From positions 1-55,251 of the forward strand of contig NZ_JACKZS010000028.1 of the NCBI RefSeq assembly GCF_014222285.1: a stretch of DNA of 55,251 nucleotides, written 5' to 3'. The DNA comes from Nostoc sp. UCD121. Lineage in GTDB: Bacteria > Cyanobacteriota > Cyanobacteriia > Cyanobacteriales > Nostocaceae. Under the pieces are notes generated by a model. The model was not told where the DNA came from, searched no databases, and worked only from the letters and a program-made list of their open reading frames with translations. The position numbers were made by a program, and so were the translations under genes. Shown here in pieces: positions 22,409-31,094 of the stretch (its first letter is position 1; the number at the start of each line of letters is the position of its first letter).

Positions 22409-23278
22409 ATGGCTATTACAACAGCAGCGTCCCGTCTAGGAACGGAACCTTTTAGCGACCAATCTCCTGTAGAATTGCGTCCCAATGCAAGTAAAGAAGA
22501 TATAGAGAGAGTAATCGCTGCCGTCTATCGTCAGGTGTTGGGCAACAACTATATATTGGCATCTGACCGCCTTACAAGTGCTGAATCTATCCTGCGCGAT
22601 GGAAAAAATACAGTGCAAGAATTTGTGCGTCAAGTCGCCAAATCAGAACTGTACAAATCCAGGTTTTTCTACGACAATTTCCAAACTCGCGTTATCGAAC
22701 TGAACTATAAACATTTGTTGGGTCGTGCCCCTTATGATGAGTCTGAAGTGGTTTATCACTTGGACTTGTACCAAAACAAGGGATATGAAGCCGACATCGA
22801 TTCTTATATTGATTCGCCAGAGTATCAATCTAGCTTTGGTGAAAATATAGTGCCTTACTATCGTGGCTTTAACACCCAAACAGGACAGAAAACTGTAGGA
22901 TTCAGCCGGATATTCCAACTTTATCGCGGCTATGCCAGTAGCGATACTTCCCAACTCAAAGGCAAATCCTCCCGCCTTGCTGCTGAACTAGGTCGCAATA
23001 GCGCATCTGTTGTTGTTCCTCCATCTGGTGCTTCTTCAGGTTTTTCATACGTTGCTTCCGAAAAAGGCGTTACCCCCAACAGTACTTTTGGTGGTGCGGG
23101 AACATTTGGTAAAGAAGGCAGACTCTACCGTATTGAAGTGGCAGGTGTTTTTGGTGCCGGTTATCCTAGCACACGCCGTGTCAATCAAGCGGTGGTAATA
23201 CCTTATGAAGAACTATCTAGTTACTTCCAGAGAGTGGTAAAACAAGGTGGTAAAATAGCTAGTGTGAAACCGCTTTAG
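22409..23278 (+). CDS. cpcC: Phycocyanin rod linker 2 (CpcC/CpcI type), sulfur-free
   Basis: 289 aa, starting [15 protein letters not shown], the classic CpcC N-terminus. The linker domain spans about 18-150 ('[17 protein letters not shown]'), and a CpcD-like domain about 235-289 ends '[10 protein letters not shown]'. Met1 is the only methionine and there is no cysteine. The true start is the ATG at 22409 after AAAAGGAAA; an open frame extends upstream to 22328 only because the STRR happens to lack stops. It corresponds in position to cpcI3 of the Calothrix cpc3 operon. Confidence 0.9.
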   Translation: MAITTAASRLGTEPFSDQSPVELRPNASKEDIERVIAAVYRQVLGNNYILASDRLTSAESILRDGKNTVQEFVRQVAKSELYKSRFFYDNFQTRVIELNYKHLLGRAPYDESEVVYHLDLYQNKGYEADIDSYIDSPEYQSSFGENIVPYYRGFNTQTGQKTVGFSRIFQLYRGYASSDTSQLKGKSSRLAAELGRNSASVVVPPSGASSGFSYVASEKGVTPNSTFGGAGTFGKEGRLYRIEVAGVFGAGYPSTRRVNQAVVIPYEELSSYFQRVVKQGGKIASVKPL

Positions 23279-23288
23279 TGTCATTTGT

Positions 23289-23321
23289 CAATAGTCATTA
23301 GTCATTGATTAATGACTATTG
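23289..23321. repeat. STRR hairpin between rod linker and cpcD
   Basis: 12-bp arms CAATAGTCATTA / TAATGACTATTG made of GTCATTA heptamers in opposite orientation, with a 9-nt loop. Confidence 0.7.
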
Positions 23322-23353
23322 AAAACTTAAAATTTGAAATTTGGAAGTGATTT

Positions 23354-23608
23354 ATGGTTGGACAAATTAGTAGTAGAAATAGTAATCGCTCCTTCCGATA
23401 TGAAGTAGTAGGTTTGCGCCAAAGCGAAGAAACCCAAAAAAACAACTATCCGATTCGCTCTAGTGCCAGTGTATTTTTCACAGTGCCTGAAAACCGGATG
23501 AATCAAGAAATGCAGCGAATTACTCGCTTGGGTGGCAAAATAGTTAGTATTCAGCCATTAAACGCTGAAACAACAAATAGCGAACAAAGTGAGCATCCTT
23601 CTTCCTAA
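23354..23608 (+). CDS. cpcD: Phycobilisome rod-capping linker
   Basis: 84-aa CpcD that caps the distal end of the rod ('FRYEVVGLRQSE' ... 'RITRLGGKIVSIQPL'). It has no cysteine and two methionines beyond Met1 (in 'NRMNQEMQR'), so sulfur removal is slightly less complete than in the four upstream proteins. Its stop overlaps the cpcE start by one base (TAATG). Confidence 0.93.
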   Translation: MVGQISSRNSNRSFRYEVVGLRQSEETQKNNYPIRSSASVFFTVPENRMNQEMQRITRLGGKIVSIQPLNAETTNSEQSEHPSS

Positions 23609-24453
23609 TGAATTCCAGTCCACAGAAATTTGAAGATTTATCCGCGACAGGTGATAATGCCGATGGTGGATCTTTAACAGTAGAACAAGCGATCGCAAAT
23701 CTAGAAAGTGAAGATTTAGGTTTGCGATTTTATGCTGCTTGGTGGTTGGGTAGGTTTCGCATAAGTGAACCAGCTGCGGTTACAGGACTGATCAAAGCTT
23801 TAGAGGATAAAGCCGACAGAACACCAGAAGGCGGATATCCTCTAAGACGGAACGCAGCTAGAGCCTTGGGAAAACTAGGCGATCGCCAAGCAGTCTCACC
23901 TTTAATTACGTGTTTAGATTGCTCAGATTTTTATGTGCGCGAAGCAGCAGCACAATCTTTGGAAATGTTAGGCGATCCGGTTTGTATTCCCGCCCTGATC
24001 AAGCTATTAGCGGTAGGTTTACATGGAGAACAGCTTGTCTCACAGCAACCTGATTTATCTCAACCCTACGAAGCCATTTTAGAAGCCTTGGGAACCTTGA
24101 GGGCGACTGAATTCACCTCTTTGGTAAAGCCATTTTTAGAGCATCCAATTGAATTGGTGCAATATGCCGCCGCACGAGCAATGTATCAATTAACCCAAGA
24201 ACCAGCTTATGGAGAACGGTTGGTAAAGGCTTTGGCGGGTGAGCGATTGCAATTGCGTCGAGCAGTGTTAGCAGATTTGGGAGCTATTGGATATTTACCC
24301 GCAGCAGATGCGATCGCACAGACTCTTGCTGAAAATAGCCTGAAACTCATTTCTCTCAAAGGATTACTAGAACATCAAGTCAATCACACAACACCAACCA
24401 CTTTGTCAGAAGATGCGATTAAAGTGATTAATTTGATGGACTCGCTATTGTAG
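23608..24453 (+). CDS. cpcE: Phycocyanobilin lyase subunit alpha
   Basis: 281 aa of HEAT-like repeats ('YAAWWLGRFRISEPAAV', 'PLRRNAARALGKLGDRQAV', 'FYVREAAAQSLEMLGD'). CpcE with CpcF attaches phycocyanobilin to Cys84 of CpcA. Unlike the structural proteins it has normal Met and Cys content, as expected for a catalyst made in small amount. It is translationally coupled to cpcD. Confidence 0.93.
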   Translation: MNSSPQKFEDLSATGDNADGGSLTVEQAIANLESEDLGLRFYAAWWLGRFRISEPAAVTGLIKALEDKADRTPEGGYPLRRNAARALGKLGDRQAVSPLITCLDCSDFYVREAAAQSLEMLGDPVCIPALIKLLAVGLHGEQLVSQQPDLSQPYEAILEALGTLRATEFTSLVKPFLEHPIELVQYAAARAMYQLTQEPAYGERLVKALAGERLQLRRAVLADLGAIGYLPAADAIAQTLAENSLKLISLKGLLEHQVNHTTPTTLSEDAIKVINLMDSLL

Positions 24454-24506
24454 TCATAAATTCTAAATAATAAGTTCTTATTAATACGTTACAAAAAATG
24501 CTTCCT

Positions 24507-24558
24507 ATACATAAATCCCCAACCCAACTGCAAAATCAGGGTTAGGGGGTTTATGTAT
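24507..24558. repeat. Inverted repeat between cpcE and cpcF
   Basis: Interrupted stem: ATACATAAA, CCCC and AACCC pair with GGGTT, GGGG and TTTATGTAT around a 13-nt loop. It may stabilise or process the polycistronic mRNA. Confidence 0.6.
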
Positions 24559-24622
24559 TATGTCAACTACGGATAACTTAAGCTACAATTGGCTGACGGC
24601 TAATTACTCATGAAAAATTGTT

Positions 24623-25348
24623 ATGAATAACAGCGATCTTGCCCAAATATTGATCCGTGCTGTACAAGAAGCAGATTCGTCAGAGCGCTTAGTAGACGCA
24701 GTTCAAGAGTTAGCAGCAGCCGATATAGAGGAATCTGTTCCCACTCTAATTGCAGCTTTGGGCTACAACAATCCAGGGGCGGCGGTGGCGGCAGTGGATG
24801 GACTAATTGCGATCGGAGAAGCCGCAGTATCGCCACTATTGGAACTAATTGATGACTATAACTATGGTGCTAGAGCCTGGGCGCTTCGTGCCTTAGCAGG
24901 AATTGGCGATGTTAGGGCGCTAGATACCTTGTTGGAGGCAGCAAAAACCGATTTTTCTTTAAGTGTAAGGCGGGCAGCTGCTAGAGGATTAGGCACTTTG
25001 CGCTGGCATCAAGTACCGCCGGAGAAAGTAGAATCTGTTCAGACTGAGGTATTAGAAGCACTATTATTAATTTCTCAAGATCCAGAATGGGTAGTCCGTT
25101 ATGCAGCAGTGACGAGTTTAGAAACATTAGCTATTGCAATAGCAGTTACTTTACCCGATCAAGCGTCGCGGATTACAAATCAACTTCAGCAAATGCTTGA
25201 TACCGATGCCGATCTCGGAGTTCGCACCCGTGCCAAGTTTGCACAAGAAAAAATTCAGCCGCAACAACATCAAGAAGTATTTGCACCGAAAAGAAAGTTA
25301 CAAGACACTGAAGTTGAAGTGCCTCACCGTGGTGGTGGCAGACGTTAA
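24623..25348 (+). CDS. cpcF: Phycocyanobilin lyase subunit beta
   Basis: 241 aa of HEAT-like repeats ('LGYNNPGAAVAAVDGLI', 'YNYGARAWALRALAGIGD', 'LSVRRAAARGLGTLRWH', 'DPEWVVRYAAVTSLETLA'). It is the partner of CpcE in chromophore attachment to CpcA. The NHCC motif that marks the isomerase PecF is absent, which supports a plain phycocyanobilin lyase. It is the last gene of the operon; no cpcG rod-core linker follows. Confidence 0.92.
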   Translation: MNNSDLAQILIRAVQEADSSERLVDAVQELAAADIEESVPTLIAALGYNNPGAAVAAVDGLIAIGEAAVSPLLELIDDYNYGARAWALRALAGIGDVRALDTLLEAAKTDFSLSVRRAAARGLGTLRWHQVPPEKVESVQTEVLEALLLISQDPEWVVRYAAVTSLETLAIAIAVTLPDQASRITNQLQQMLDTDADLGVRTRAKFAQEKIQPQQHQEVFAPKRKLQDTEVEVPHRGGGRR

Positions 25349-25394
25349 ACAATTCAAAATTTCTAGCGATAGAAAAATTCGACTTGGCGGTTAC

Positions 25395-25432
25395 AAACCT
25401 CGTGTAGACGAGGTTTTACCCGCTTGTGCGGG
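25395..25432 (+). terminator. Double hairpin at the end of the cpc operon
   Basis: Two adjacent stems: AAACCTCG / CGAGGTTT (25395-25416) and CCCGC / GCGGG (25419-25432), followed by CTAAAAAT. Position after cpcF fits a terminator, although the second hairpin lacks a U tract and the pair may be a dispersed repeat. Confidence 0.6.
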
Positions 25433-25565
25433 CTAAAAATAAATGGCTTAACCCGTTGCTAATTTTCTCTTAGTTCAAGTTCAAGTCGCTGGTCTTTTTT
25501 TGTAGCCACGTTCGCCCTTGTTGTACCGGAGGCATCATTCCATTCACTGCGACCGTGCTGTAAAA

Positions 25566-26216
25566 TTAATCAGCCAATAAAGACTGAATTTCTGCCTGGA
25601 TATTGCCACGGGCAGAGGGTTCGGCGAACTCTAACATTAAAGGCGTAAAATAGATATGCGATCGCTGCAAAAATCGTTCTAAAACTTTCTGACGACCCGT
25701 GATATAGTCCTTCTCTGGAAGCCAGCCATATTCCTGGCGAATAGCATGGGCGTATTCTTCATATTCCACTGAGTTAGCAGCCAAAATCGCTAAATCTGCA
25801 TCAATTAGAACTTGGCTATCACAGTCATTCACCGCAGCTTGGTGGTCTTTAGTATTCAAAATGAGACGCGTAACAGTATTTATAGTACTTTCTGGAATAT
25901 CTAAAGTATTCAGCAACTCAAAAGCATAGTCTGCGCTTCGTTCTTCATTATCTTTAGCTTCAGTGTCATACACTACATCGTGAAACCAGGCAGCTAGTTG
26001 AACAGCAGCTAGGTTATTGGTGTAGCCTTGTAAAATCTGAATTGTGCTGAGAACGCGATCGATGTGTTTTAGTGTATGGTAGTAGCGACTAGGGATAGAG
26101 TAAGCTGCAACCAACGAATTAAAGGCTTTTTCAGCCGCTACCTGGTCAACACCAAAAAATTGGAGTGTATGTTGCCAGTTAGAAAATAAAATATCCATAA
26201 AGTTTTCTGTAGGCAT
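25566..26216 (-). CDS. HD-domain metal-dependent phosphohydrolase
   Basis: 216-aa protein of the predicted HD superfamily. The metal ligands are 'YHTLKHI' and the His-Asp doublet in 'AAWFHDVVYD', with a later 'IDADLAIL' Asp. The substrate is unknown, likely a nucleotide or other phosphoester. I chose ATG 26216 (MPTENFMDILF); the open frame continues upstream to 26327 but that part has no family-like content. Convergent with cpcF. Confidence 0.8.
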   Translation of the reverse strand: MPTENFMDILFSNWQHTLQFFGVDQVAAEKAFNSLVAAYSIPSRYYHTLKHIDRVLSTIQILQGYTNNLAAVQLAAWFHDVVYDTEAKDNEERSADYAFELLNTLDIPESTINTVTRLILNTKDHQAAVNDCDSQVLIDADLAILAANSVEYEEYAHAIRQEYGWLPEKDYITGRQKVLERFLQRSHIYFTPLMLEFAEPSARGNIQAEIQSLLAD

Positions 26217-26460
26217 AGAGTGAGTATACCCATTCTTAGTATTGGAAAAGATAAGTACATCCTGTTCAAACCACAGAGGGAAGATGCAATGAGAGAAAAA
26301 GCTGGAAAATCCTTCCCTTCTGCCCAATTATCAGTGTTATTCAAAATTCTGCTTGTTAAAAGCCACTACTTAGAATTCTCTTGCTGTCAGACTTAAATTG
26401 CAACTTGGCAAACCATTAGATATGGTGACAGCTAAATGAAAGCGTCAAAATAGAAGACAC

Positions 26461-26480
26461 AGGCTTTGTACAAAAAGCCT
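26461..26480. promoter_or_regulatory. Short inverted repeat upstream of the proline/P5C dehydrogenase gene
   Basis: AGGCTTT / AAAGCCT with a 6-base centre, 28 bases before the GTG start and in the divergent gap with the HD gene. It could be an operator or a leader hairpin. Confidence 0.35.
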
Positions 26481-26507
26481 TGCCTTGATTAACGGAGTTT
26501 ATTATCA

Positions 26508-29477
26508 GTGGTATTACAAGTACAAACAAGCACCTACGAAGCTAAAACCCAAGAAATTGCTAAACAACTTCTAGCCGCAACGCAGGAAAATCGTTCGTTT
26601 TTTTCTTCCCTACGGGATCAAATGCGCTGGGATGATAAATTATTAGCTTGGGCGATGAGTAATCCTGGATTACGGGTGCAACTATTTCGCTTTATAGACA
26701 CGCTACCTGCTTTACACAGTAAATCAGAAATTGCTTCACATTTACAAGAATATTTAGGAGATGAATCTGTAGAATTACCGGCAGCTTTGAAGGGAATGCT
26801 AAACTTTGCTAACCCCGACTCGATGCCAGGCCAAGTTGCTGCGACAACCGTTGGTACAGCCGTTGAGACTCTTGCCCATAAATATATTTCTGGGGAAAAT
26901 ATTAAACAAGTCATCAAAACAGTTGAACGACTGCGAAAAGAAAAAATGGCTTTCACCATTGATTTACTTGGTGAAGCGGTGATTACCGAAGCCGAAGCGC
27001 AGTCTTATCTAGAACGCTATCTAGAATTAATGCAACAATTGGTAGAAGCATCAAAGAATTGGGCAGCTATCCCGGCTATTGATGAGGCTGATGGCGAAAC
27101 CATACCAAAAGTTCAAGTTTCTGTTAAATTAACGGCGTTTTATTCCCAATTTGACCCATTAGATGCTAAAGGTAGTGAGGAGCGAGTTAGCGATCGCATT
27201 CGGATTCTCTTACGTCGTGCTAAAGAGTTGGGCGCAGCTGTGCATTTTGATATGGAACAGTATGCTTATAAAGACATAACTCTCAGCATCCTGAAAAAAC
27301 TCTTACTAGAAGAAGAATTTCGGCAACGCACAGATATTGGCATGACAATTCAAGCATATCTGCGTGATAGCGAGCAAGATGCCAAAAACGTAATTTCTTG
27401 GTTAAAAGAACGCGGTTATCCCCTAACAATCCGCTTGGTGAAAGGCGCATATTGGGATCAAGAAACTATCAAAGCAGCCCAGAAGCATTGGGAACAGCCA
27501 GTTTACAATGATAAAGCGGCAACTGATGCTAACTTTGAAACCATTACTCAGTTATTGCTAGAAAATCATCAATATGTCTATTCTGCCATTGGTAGCCATA
27601 ATGTGCGATCGCACTCTCGCGCCATTGCCATCGCTGAAAGTTTAAATGTCCCTCGCCGTCGCTTTGAATTACAAGTCCTCTACGGTATGGGTGATAAAGT
27701 TGCTAAAGCATTGGTTGACAGGGGTTATCGAGTTAGAGTTTACTGCCCCTACGGTGAATTATTACCTGGAATGGCGTATTTAATTCGCCGATTGTTAGAA
27801 AATACAGCTAATAGTTCTTTTTTACGCCAAAATCTCGAAAATAGACCAATTGAAGAGTTATTAGCGCCCCCAATTGTCAAAGAAGAAAAATCTTTAACTC
27901 CTAACTCTCATTTTCTTGGTGCAGCTGATACCGATTATGCGGTGGAAGAGATCAGAACGAAAGCGGCGCAAGCTTTCCAAAGCGTTCGTCAACAATTGGG
28001 TAAAACTTATTTGCCGTTGATTAATGGGGAATATGTTAATACGTCGGAATTTGTTGATTCTCTCAATCCTTCTAATTTCAGTGAAGTAGTTGGTAAAGTT
28101 GGCTTGATTAGTGTTGAACAAGCTGAACAAGCCATGCAAGCAGCCAAAGCAGCATTTCCTGGGTGGAGGAAAACACCAGCGAAACAACGCGCCGATATTT
28201 TGCGGAAAGCGGGTGATTTGATGGAACTCCGCCGCGCCGAACTTTCAGCTTGGATAGTTTTGGAAGTTGGGAAACCTGTTAAAGAAGCTGATGGAGAGGT
28301 TTCGGAAGCGATAGATTTTTGTCGGTACTACGCTGATGAAATAGAACGGCTAGATAAAGGTGTTAATTATGACCTTGCTGGGGAAACTAACCGTTATATC
28401 TACCATCCACGGGGGATTGTTGTAGTAATTTCTCCCTGGAATTTTCCTCTGGCGATCGCATGTGGAATGACTGTTGCAGCCTTAGTTTCAGGAAATTGTA
28501 CTCTTCTTAAACCTGCGGAAACATCTTCTGTAATTACCGCAAAACTCACCGAAATCTTAATAGAGGCTGGTTTTCCCAAAGGTGTCTTTCAATACGTGCC
28601 AGGGAAAGGTTCGCAAGTCGGCGCTTACTTGGTAAATCATCCTGATACTCATGTAATTGCTTTTACTGGTTCTCAAGAAGTTGGCTGTCGAATTTACGCA
28701 GAAGCCGCAATATTGAAACCTGGACAAAAGCACATGAAACGGGTAATTGCTGAAATGGGTGGCAAAAATGCCATCATTGTCGATGAAAGTGCTGATTTAG
28801 ACCAAGCAGTTGTAGGAGTAGTGCAATCGGCATTTGGTTACAGTGGACAAAAATGTTCTGCGGCTTCCAGGGCGATTGTGCTGGAACCGATTTATGAAGC
28901 CTTTGTGCAACGATTGGTAGAAGCGACAAAATCCTTGAACATTGGGGAAGCAGAGTTACCTAGTACCCAAGTTGGGCCAGTAATTGATGCTAATGCCCGC
29001 GATCGCATCCGCGAGTATATTGAGAAGGGTAAGGCAGAAGCACAATTAGCCTTAGAATTACCAGCACCCGAACAAGGATATTTTATCGGCCCTGTAATTT
29101 TTAGTGAAGTATCGCCAAATGCGGTAATTTCCCAGCAGGAAATTTTTGGCCCTGTGCTGGCGGTAATTCGGGTGAAAGATTTCCAGGAAGCGTTAGCAGT
29201 CGCCAACGGGACGAACTACGCCTTAACTGGGGGACTTTATTCTCGAACACCTTCGCATATTCAGCAGGCGCAGACAGAATTTGAAGTCGGGAATTTGTAT
29301 ATCAATCGCAATATTACCGGAGCGATCGTTGGGCGGCAACCCTTTGGTGGATTCAAACTTTCTGGAGTTGGTTCTAAAGCAGGCGGTCCTGATTACCTAC
29401 TGCAATTCCTAGAACCACGCGCGGTAACAGAAAATATTCAGCGCCAAGGTTTTGCACCAATTGAAGGTGCAGATTAA
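26508..29477 (+). CDS. putA: Bifunctional proline dehydrogenase / L-glutamate gamma-semialdehyde dehydrogenase
   Basis: 989 aa. The N-terminal half (about 60-470) is a FAD-dependent proline dehydrogenase barrel ('QVSVKLTAFYSQFDP', 'GYPLTIRLVKGAYWD', 'QVLYGMGDKVAKAL'). The C-terminal half (about 500-980) is an NAD aldehyde dehydrogenase, with 'SPWNFPLAIACG', 'FTGSQEVG' and the catalytic Cys783 in 'SGQKCSAASRA'. It oxidises proline to glutamate. The start is a GTG after ACGGAG. It lacks the DNA-binding N-terminus of enterobacterial PutA, so it is enzymatic only. Confidence 0.95.
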   Translation: MVLQVQTSTYEAKTQEIAKQLLAATQENRSFFSSLRDQMRWDDKLLAWAMSNPGLRVQLFRFIDTLPALHSKSEIASHLQEYLGDESVELPAALKGMLNFANPDSMPGQVAATTVGTAVETLAHKYISGENIKQVIKTVERLRKEKMAFTIDLLGEAVITEAEAQSYLERYLELMQQLVEASKNWAAIPAIDEADGETIPKVQVSVKLTAFYSQFDPLDAKGSEERVSDRIRILLRRAKELGAAVHFDMEQYAYKDITLSILKKLLLEEEFRQRTDIGMTIQAYLRDSEQDAKNVISWLKERGYPLTIRLVKGAYWDQETIKAAQKHWEQPVYNDKAATDANFETITQLLLENHQYVYSAIGSHNVRSHSRAIAIAESLNVPRRRFELQVLYGMGDKVAKALVDRGYRVRVYCPYGELLPGMAYLIRRLLENTANSSFLRQNLENRPIEELLAPPIVKEEKSLTPNSHFLGAADTDYAVEEIRTKAAQAFQSVRQQLGKTYLPLINGEYVNTSEFVDSLNPSNFSEVVGKVGLISVEQAEQAMQAAKAAFPGWRKTPAKQRADILRKAGDLMELRRAELSAWIVLEVGKPVKEADGEVSEAIDFCRYYADEIERLDKGVNYDLAGETNRYIYHPRGIVVVISPWNFPLAIACGMTVAALVSGNCTLLKPAETSSVITAKLTEILIEAGFPKGVFQYVPGKGSQVGAYLVNHPDTHVIAFTGSQEVGCRIYAEAAILKPGQKHMKRVIAEMGGKNAIIVDESADLDQAVVGVVQSAFGYSGQKCSAASRAIVLEPIYEAFVQRLVEATKSLNIGEAELPSTQVGPVIDANARDRIREYIEKGKAEAQLALELPAPEQGYFIGPVIFSEVSPNAVISQQEIFGPVLAVIRVKDFQEALAVANGTNYALTGGLYSRTPSHIQQAQTEFEVGNLYINRNITGAIVGRQPFGGFKLSGVGSKAGGPDYLLQFLEPRAVTENIQRQGFAPIEGAD

Positions 29478-29494
29478 ACTACAAAAGTAGTTTA
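29475..29494 (+). terminator. Small hairpin at the putA stop
   Basis: TAAACTAC / GTAGTTTA with an AAAA loop overlapping the stop codon. Weak as a terminator because no U tract follows. Confidence 0.45.
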
Positions 29495-29546
29495 GGGTAT
29501 GTATTCCAAGAGGTTTGGGTTAAAGCTTAATCTTCCCTAACCATCC

Positions 29547-29629
29547 TAGAACTTACGCAAACAGAAAGATTTCCAGGTAGAGGCAATTCATGAATTGCCC
29601 CTACAATATGTAGTTTTGCGTAAGTCCTA
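29547..29629. mobile_element. MITE-like palindromic element, copy 2
   Basis: Ends TAGAACTTACGCAAAC and GTTTTGCGTAAGTCCTA are nearly perfect inverted repeats. The centre is a palindrome with the core AATTCATGAATT shared with the element at 18438-18530. About 83 bp, non-coding. Confidence 0.75.
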
Positions 29630-29708
29630 CATCCTTAAAAAGGTATCCCAGCACATCCCAAATTTAGGTTACTTTCCATCTGGAGAGGTAAAATCAGGGG
29701 TTGAAGCT

Positions 29709-29882
29709 ATGAGTACACGATTTATCAGTTTTAGTATGAACAAAAAATGGGCGGTCAAGCGAATCACTATAAACCTGGCATCAAATGAAGCCAAGAACCT
29801 CGAAAAATATTGTGAACAGACAGGCAGACCAGCGACGGATGTGATTAGAGAACTCATTCGAGCCTTGCCACAGACAAAATAA
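29709..29882 (+). CDS. Ribbon-helix-helix (CopG-like) protein, copy 1
   Basis: 57 aa. The segment 'VKRITINLASNEAKNLEKYC' followed by 'TGRPATDVIRELIRALP' gives a beta strand and two helices, as in CopG/MetJ-like DNA-binding proteins. The start is the ATG at 29709; the upstream open frame crosses the palindromic element and is not family-like. A closely related gene on the opposite strand lies at 30476-30655. No toxin gene is adjacent, so it may be a stand-alone regulator. Confidence 0.7.
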   Translation: MSTRFISFSMNKKWAVKRITINLASNEAKNLEKYCEQTGRPATDVIRELIRALPQTK

Positions 29883-29988
29883 AAGTAGATTTGCTAACCA
29901 TTTCACTTTGGTTGATTCTCAAGATATAAATATTAGACTTTGGGTAATTTTTGGTAAGGATTGAGAGACACGGTAAAAACTGAATAAA

Positions 29989-30025
29989 GGCGTGCTGCGA
30001 TCGTTTACGGCGATCGCAGCACGCC
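29989..30025. terminator. Strong hairpin after RHH copy 1
   Basis: 15-bp perfect stem GGCGTGCTGCGATCG / CGATCGCAGCACGCC with a 7-nt loop, and a HIP1 octamer in the right arm. It can act as a terminator, but no U tract follows, so it may be a dispersed palindrome. Confidence 0.6.
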
Positions 30026-30109
30026 GAAAACAAGATGACGTGAAACTAAATAAGTTGGCACAATAAAACCAAACTATGTAAAGAGAAATGAACTAGGCTA
30101 AAATCCTTA

Positions 30110-30165
30110 TGCCTATTGCCTATTGCCTTATGCCTATTGCCTATTGCCTGTTGCCTGTTGCCTTA
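30110..30165. repeat. Heptamer STRR (TGCCTAT/TGCCTGT)n
   Basis: Eight or so tandem imperfect copies of TGCCTAT, TGCCTTA and TGCCTGT. Intergenic. Confidence 0.85.
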
Positions 30166-30475
30166 TCCCAACGACAATTATTTACGCTCACTTACTTATA
30201 TTTAGTTGCAACATGAGTGCTGAGAAACTGTTTATACGGTTCGGCGACTATTTTAGTCTGTCGTCACTTCCATCAAACAATAATTTCTAACCCTTGTTTT
30301 TTAGTATTTTTGCAACAAACAACAGCAAAGAAAGTAGCAAATATCCAGTTGGAAGTGTCTAATTTTATGATTACCGCTCTTGAATTACTCTTGTCAGAGT
30401 AAACTGAAAACCTTTGTCCAAATCTACAACACCTTCTACTATAGTCATGATTTTTCTGGACTGGGACTTGACAGG

Positions 30476-30655
30476 TCAAGGTAAGGCTTCAATCAGTTCA
30501 CGAATCACGTCTATTGCTGGTTTGCCTGTTTGTTCACAATACTTTTCAAGATTCTGAGCTTCATCTAATGTCAAGTTTAAGGTAATTCGCTTAAGCGCCT
30601 TTTTCTTGCTGGAGGTTGCCAAATGGGGAAATTTAAGTGCAGCAGTTTTATTCAT
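30476..30655 (-). CDS. Ribbon-helix-helix (CopG-like) protein, copy 2
   Basis: 59 aa from ATG 30655. The core 'LKRITLNLTLDEAQNLEKYC' and 'TGKPAIDVIRELIEALP' is about three-quarters identical to copy 1 at 29709, while the N-terminal 20 residues differ. The two genes converge across a 590-bp gap, the layout of an inverted duplication. Function is likely DNA binding; the target is unknown. Confidence 0.7.
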   Translation of the reverse strand: MNKTAALKFPHLATSSKKKALKRITLNLTLDEAQNLEKYCEQTGKPAIDVIRELIEALP

Positions 30656-31094
30656 TGATTGATAGGCTAGATATATACAAACTTTCCTTATCAAGCTTGC
30701 CAATTTTGAAACGTCTTTACCAGTGAAAATCAAGATTTTGAGATTGAACTTAAGCGTTAAGCCCCAAACACATTACTGAAACGAGAAGGTATTAAATTAC
30801 TAGTATCATACGGAATAAATCAACTATTGCGGTTGGTGCAAGAAGCTTTTGGCTGAAGACCTTGTATCAGCAACGATCCACAGTCCAGATTTTATGTTAA
30901 ATAAGTTGTGTTAAATTACTGAAACAATTAGATTCCTAAAGATGGCTGACATTAGTAAGCATTTTGGACATACAACTATTTGAAATTTTTGCAAGATGAA
31001 ATTGTTCCTTTGTGATAGCTATCACCTCATATCTATAGCAACCTAGTAGATAATCCTTTTAGTTAAAGGCGATTACCCAAACGTGAGTTAATAA
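30656..31094. other. Intergenic region before the NB-ARC-WD40 gene
   Basis: No gene called. The plus strand at 30761-30856 reads 31 codons (LLKREGIKLLVSYGINQLLR and onward) without a start codon; this may be the tail of a lost gene but I do not recognise it. The rest is AT-rich leader. Confidence 0.35.

Larger units (their letters stand above)
29883..30475. other. Intergenic region between two RHH paralogues
   Basis: Contains a 15-bp-stem hairpin (29989-30025) and an STRR (30110-30165). A 61-codon open frame at 30217 has no recognisable features and is not called. Confidence 0.5.

Noticed and set aside
20201..25348. Phycoerythrocyanin operon (pecBACEF)
   Set aside because: The alpha subunit has the CpcA-type 'RDVGYYLR' and C-terminus, two full rod linkers and a CpcD are present, and the last gene lacks the NHCC motif of PecF.
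30217..30479. Small open frames on both strands between the RHH genes
   Set aside because: Low-complexity, no ribosome-binding site, no family resemblance.
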